From Ectocarpus siliculosus (taxonomy: Eukaryota; Sar; Phaeophyceae; Ectocarpales; Ectocarpaceae): a stretch of DNA of 10,436 nt. The notes under the pieces are model-generated. The model worked only from the letters and a program-made list of their open reading frames with translations, ran no database searches and had not been told where the DNA came from. Positions 7,274 through 10,436 of this stretch are shown piece by piece (position 1 is the stretch's first letter; the number at the start of each line of letters is the position of its first letter). Position numbers and translations under genes: made by a program. The DNA lies in assembly GCA_000310025.1 (NCBI GenBank), contig FN649021.1, forward strand, positions 2,186-12,621, read 5' to 3'.

Positions 7274-8083
7274 CTAAAGATACGGCAACGTCTCTGCCTG
7301 GCAGGTACCAGCAGAATGTACGCGCCAATGTAGGGGCTTACGGCTTACCTGCGCCAGAAGCAACGGAGAGTTGGAGGTTTTTAGGGCGCTTGTACGTGAG
7401 GTGTTCCCAGATAATGTCATCCGTGTTGCTTGCTTGTCTTTCCGTTGTTTTCTCGGAATTGAAATGCGGTGACGGCTCCGGACCGTTCTTCGACCGAAGT
7501 CCGTTCTTTGAACCGAAGTCTGATTTATCTGTCGATTGGGGGTCTTGTTCTTGTGGTAGGCTGCTGATTCCGTACACCTGACTTCCTTTCGTGAGAAACA
7601 GCACTTTCCAATTTCGGCATTTTGTTCAACCCTGACCACAGTTTCATGGAGTGCGACCGGAGTTGTTGACGTTCCGCTCCCGTATAGCGCTCCCATCAAC
7701 CCTTCGCTGAAGGACTTTCTATTCTGCACGCTGGCTGTTGATAGTCGCTCGGCACGCGTCCCTAAAAAAGAACTATCGCATGACCCCAAGGCCGCCGCAA
7801 CAGGCAAAACCGCCACGTGACAGGAAAAAGAGCCGCTTTTTGTCAGGGAGGGGAGGACACCCGAACCGATTCCTCGCTCCCTAGGCCACCGATCGAAACC
7901 GCGCCGGTCCGGGCGTGCTGTCTGTTCCGTGGTCTCTCCCGGAGTATATTTTGTGGGGACCAAGATACTCTCCATCGACGGGGATAAGCATGCGCGTGGT
8001 GCCCGTTGCTTTTCCAAACTGTGAAAAATTGAGAATAGACTGCTTGCTGCCTGGAAACAAAATTCTCCAGACAGCTTGTGCAC
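7274..8083 (-). CDS. Longest open frame (269 codons), unknown, possibly chance or element-encoded
   Basis: An ATG at 8083 opens 269 codons on the minus strand without a stop, longer than expected by chance for this composition. It runs across the spacer of the inverted repeat, its whole left arm (through STASVQNRKSFSEGLMGALY) and 340 bases of flank. I see no domain, signal peptide, membrane span or catalytic motif. The protein is rich in Ser, Arg and Thr, as out-of-frame translations often are. The equivalent frame in the right arm (plus strand) is open over about 180 bases, then is shifted by an 8-base insertion and a one-base insertion. If real, it may be a remnant carried by the element. 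Confidence is low. Confidence 0.25.
   Translation of the reverse strand: MHKLSGEFCFQAASSLFSIFHSLEKQRAPRACLSPSMESILVPTKYTPGETTEQTARPDRRGFDRWPRERGIGSGVLPSLTKSGSFSCHVAVLPVAAALGSCDSSFLGTRAERLSTASVQNRKSFSEGLMGALYGSGTSTTPVALHETVVRVEQNAEIGKCCFSRKEVRCTESAAYHKNKTPNRQINQTSVQRTDFGRRTVRSRHRISIPRKQRKDKQATRMTLSGNTSRTSALKTSNSPLLLAQVSRKPLHWRVHSAGTCQAETLPYL
7483..7519 (+). repeat. Tandem duplication of an 18-19 base unit
   Basis: ccgttcttcgaccgaagt is followed at once by ccgttctttgaaccgaagt. The first unit also contains a short dyad (cttcg with cgaag). Confidence 0.7.
7622..7950 (+). repeat. Left arm of long inverted repeat
   Basis: Similarity to the right arm fades outwards of caaccctgaccaca (7627-7640) and stops inwards just after ggagtatattt (7941-7951). 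Outside 7622 the two flanks are not alignable. Confidence 0.85.
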
Positions 8084-8129
8084 ACGCAGACGACGATTTC
8101 GAATGATTGGATTAATGAGCTACCGATAC

Positions 8130-8465
8130 AATCTACTCCGGGAGAGACCACGAAACAGAGAGCACGCCCGGACCAGTCTGGCTTTGATCGGTGGCCTAGG
8201 GAGCGAGGAATCGGTTGCGGTGTCCTCCCCTCTCTCACAAAAAACGGCTCTTTTTCCTGTCACGTGGCGGTTTGGCCTGTTGCGGCCTCTCCATGCTTGG
8301 TGTCATGCGATACGTTCTTTTTTAGGGGCGCGTGACGAGCGACCATCAACAGCCAGCGTGCAGAATAGAAAGTCCTTCAGCGAAGGGTTGATGGGAGCGC
8401 TTTACGGGAGCGGCACGTCAAGAACTCCGGTCGCACTCGATGAAAATGTGGGCAAGGTTGTTGTT
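8130..8465 (-). repeat. Right arm of long inverted repeat
   Basis: It begins at tactccgggagagaccacg (8134) and ends near gggcaaggttgttg (about 8463), followed by a T run. It carries two small insertions relative to the left arm, which makes the arms slightly unequal. Confidence 0.85.
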
Positions 8466-8730
8466 TTTTTGTTACACCCCCCAAGAGTCCGCCTAGGAAA
8501 TTCGGGTCACGGTAAGAACGGCCGGACTTTTTTCCAGAAATCAGGTGTGTGTAGGAAATGGTCTTAGACTCGGAGGAAATTAGGTGCGATAGACACATTT
8601 ACAGATTTACAAGCAGTACTCATGTATTTTATTCTGAAACTTGTCTTAAGACGTCGCCGTCCACAGGCGCTTATCTTACAATATCCTAACAACCATGCAT
8701 GGTGCACCAATAAGACGATTCTTTTGTGAT
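8466..8730. other. Spacer between inverted repeat and satellite
   Basis: AT-rich in part, with no gene seen. A small CATG pair (8694, 8698) appears just before the periodic region begins. Confidence 0.4.
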
Positions 8731-8780
8731 CATGGTGGACCATGGGCGTCACGGCGTGGCCCATAACAGCCCATGGTACT
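8731..8780. repeat. Leading decamer-periodic CATG flank
   Basis: Ten-base blocks start at 8731 (catg), 8741 (catg), 8751 (acgg), 8761 (ccat) and 8771 (ccat). They run in register into the first satellite unit, whose blocks start at 8781, 8791, 8801 and 8811. Confidence 0.6.
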
Positions 8781-9970
8781 CGTGGTGCCCCATGGGACAC
8801 CATGGGGTCTCGTGAGATAACAAGAAAAAAATATTGCCAAAATGCTGTTATCTCATGGGCGCCCATGAGATTCAATGTGGTCTCTCGTGGTGCCCCATGG
8901 GACACCATGGGGTCTCGTGAGATATCAAAAAATAAATTATCGCCAACATGCCGTTATCTCATGGGCGCCCATGAGAATCAATGTGGTGTCTCGTGGTGCC
9001 CCATGGGACACCATGGGGTCTCGTGAGATAACAAAAAAAACTTATTGCCAAAATGCCGTTATCTCATGGGCGCCCATGAGATTCAATGTGGCCTCTCGTG
9101 GTGCCCCATGGGACACCATGGGGTCTCGTGAGATAACAAAAAATAAATTATCGCCAAAATGCCGTTATCTCATGGGCGCCCATGAGAATCAATATGGTGT
9201 CTCGTGGTGTCCCATGGGACACCATGGGGTCTCGTGAGATAACAAAAAATACATTATCGCCAAAATGCCGTTATCTCATGGGCGCCCATGAGATTCAATG
9301 TGGTCTCTCGTGGTGCCCCATGGGACACCATGGGGTCTCGTGAGATAACAAAAAATACATTATCGCCAACATGCCGTTATCTCATGGGCGCCCATGAGAA
9401 TCAATGTGGTGTCTCGTGGTGCCCCATGGGACACCATGAGGTCTCGTGAGATAACAAAAAAAACTTGTTGCCAAAATGCCGTTATCTCATGGGCGCCCAT
9501 GAGATTCAATGTGGTCTCTCGTGGTGCCCCATGGGACACCATGGGGTCTCGTGAGATAACAAAAAATACATTATCGCCAACATGCCGTTATCTCATGGGC
9601 GCCCATGAGATTCAATGTGGTTTCTCGTGGTGCCCCATGGGACACCATGGGGTCTCGTGAGATAACAAAAAAAATTATTGCCAAAGTGCTGTTATCTCAT
9701 GGGCGCCCATGAGATTCAATGTGGTCTCTCGTGGTGCCCCATGGGACACCATGGGGTCTCGTGAGATAACAAAAAATAAATTATCGCCAAAATGCCGTTA
9801 TCTCATGGGCGCCCATGAGATTCAATGTGGTGTCTCGTGGTGCCCCATGGGACACCATGGGGTCTCGTGAGATAACAAAAAAAACTTATCGCCAAAATGC
9901 CGTTATCTCATGGGCGCCCATGAGAATCAATATAGTGTCTCGTGGTGCCCCATGGGACACCATGGGGTCT
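8781..9970 (+). repeat. Satellite array, about 11.3 units of 104-106 bases
   Basis: The motif cgtggtgccccatgggacac (last base variable) recurs at 8781, 8886, 8992, 9097, 9203, 9309, 9415, 9520, 9626, 9730, 9836 and 9941, giving steps of 104 to 106 bases. Most length variation lies in the A run after gagataac. Each unit holds the dyad ccccatgg-gaca-ccatgggg, the pair gagataac/gttatctc flanking an A-rich stretch, and the perfect palindrome tctcatgggcgcccatgaga. Units are nearly identical, so homogenisation is recent. Open frames inside merely translate the repeat. Confidence 0.95.
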
Positions 9971-10110
9971 CATGACATACAATGAGACTTACCCCATGAC
10001 ACACCATAGGGTGCCATGGGATACCATGAGATGGCTGTCTCATAATATTCCAGGGGGTGCCATGGGAGGACATGAGACACCATTACATTCTCATGGGCGC
10101 CCATGGGGAC
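9971..10110. repeat. Degenerate decamer-periodic CATG region after the array
   Basis: CATG-like tetramers start at 9971 and 9981, then at 9995, 10005, 10015 and 10025, then at 10041, 10051, 10061, 10071 and 10081, then at 10092 and 10102. Each run is spaced exactly 10 bases, with a register shift between runs. It resembles broken units of the same source as the satellite. Confidence 0.75.
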
Positions 10111-10122
10111 GATAAAATATCT

Positions 10123-10192
10123 CATGACCCACCATGACCTACCATGAAACACCATGGTTCACCACGGCGCACCATGAGGCCCCTTGACACAC
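10123..10192 (+). repeat. Tandem 10-base repeat, consensus CATGnnnCAC
   Basis: Seven blocks begin at 10123, 10133, 10143, 10153, 10163, 10173 and 10183. They start catg, catg, catg, catg, cacg, catg and cttg, and most end in ac. This is the barest form of the decamer seen elsewhere in the block. Confidence 0.8.
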
Positions 10193-10198
10193 ATTTTC

Positions 10199-10245
10199 CA
10201 TGGATCTCATGAGAATCTCATGAGAAATCTCATGGGGCACCATGG
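10199..10245. repeat. Cluster of CATG palindromes
   Basis: ccatgg at 10198 and 10240 and two copies of tctcatgaga-like palindromes (10206 and 10217) are packed with spacings of 9 to 12 bases, off the strict 10-base register. Confidence 0.6.
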
Positions 10246-10310
10246 CCATTTTACTCAAGGATATTTGGCATAATTATATTTTGTTTATTCAAGATTATTT
10301 TCCAATATCT

Positions 10311-10400
10311 TATGATCCGCCGTGAGTGACCATGGGTCCTCGTGGTGCACTATGGGAGGTTTGGTAGACTCATGGGCGTTCGTGGTACCCCATGAGATTG
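10311..10400. repeat. Trailing decamer-periodic CATG/CGTG region
   Basis: After an AT-rich gap (about 10250-10310) the 10-base register returns. Blocks start at 10311 (tatg), 10321 (cgtg), 10331 (catg), 10341 (cgtg), 10351 (tatg), 10361 (ttgg), 10371 (catg), 10381 (cgtg) and 10391 (catg). The repeat probably continues past the window. Confidence 0.7.
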
Positions 10401-10436
10401 TTTAACAAAAACATACTTTTCATTTTTTTTGTTTTT

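Larger units (their letters stand above)
7620..8465. mobile_element. Foldback-type element: long inverted repeat with spacer
   Basis: Bases about 7622-7950 and 8130-8465 are reverse complements, roughly 90 percent identical, around a spacer of about 180 bases. Examples are ctcccggagta at 7936-7946 against tactccgggag at 8134-8144, and the block around gggttgatgggagcgct in the right arm (8385-8401) against its complement in the left. The arms differ by substitutions, an insertion of about 8 bases near 8290 and a single base near 8313. No transposase is inside. This architecture is known for foldback elements and long-TIR non-autonomous transposons, but no target-site duplication was identified, so a simple inverted duplication is also possible. 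Confidence 0.65.

Noticed and set aside
8742-9660. Open frames within the satellite (repeating SRGAPWDTMGSREI-type peptides)
   Set aside because: They translate a 105-106 base repeat whose length changes shift the frame. The same peptides appear on both strands because the units are palindromic.
8781-9970. CRISPR array
   Set aside because: Repeat units are contiguous and near-identical over their whole length, with no unique spacers, and the setting is eukaryotic.

Overview
The window reads as nuclear DNA of a eukaryote with spliced genes. Its clearest coding blocks are short exons rich in G or C at the third codon position, bounded by GT and AG, and joined in compatible reading phases across introns of about 140 to 540 bases. 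Base composition is mixed, with long homopolymers, microsatellites, a long inverted repeat and a satellite array. I see no bacterial operon, ribosome binding site, rRNA or tRNA. The style (compact GC-rich exons, long repeat-filled spacers, long C tracts) would suit a brown alga or another stramenopile. That placement is inference only; no gene here is recognised well enough to prove it.

Bases 1-3724 hold an apparently decayed multi-exon gene on the plus strand. Eight exon blocks (about 319-470, 754-847, 1085-1298, 1524-1705, 2243-2347, 2649-2779, 2924-3156 and 3408-3724) join in phase to a protein of roughly 475 residues with a Gly/Ala/Asp/Glu-rich acidic tail. The frame is interrupted by three TAG codons (412, 1166, 1555) and one TAA (1651), and it needs a one-base correction at two homopolymers (A run 1534-1538, T run 3499-3502). 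I do not recognise the family.

Bases 3725-7270 contain no gene I can support. They hold a diverged direct duplication (4267-4560 and 4641-4960), a 45-base direct repeat (5583 and 5832), microsatellites, a hairpin and a perfect 20-base palindrome.

Bases about 7620-8465 are a long inverted repeat: two arms of about 320-330 bases, roughly 90 percent identical, around a spacer of about 180 bases. It resembles a foldback element or non-autonomous DNA transposon. The longest open frame of the window (269 codons, minus strand, 7274-8083) overlaps its left arm.

Bases 8731 to about 10400 are a CATG-rich satellite block. Its core is about 11 tandem units of 104-106 bases (8781-9970), each built from nested dyads around an A-rich segment. 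The core and both flanks share a deeper 10-base periodicity of CATG/CGTG decamers. This is the most unusual structure in the window. The genes and repeats do not form a visible functional system together; the window looks like a relic gene followed by repeat-dominated DNA.
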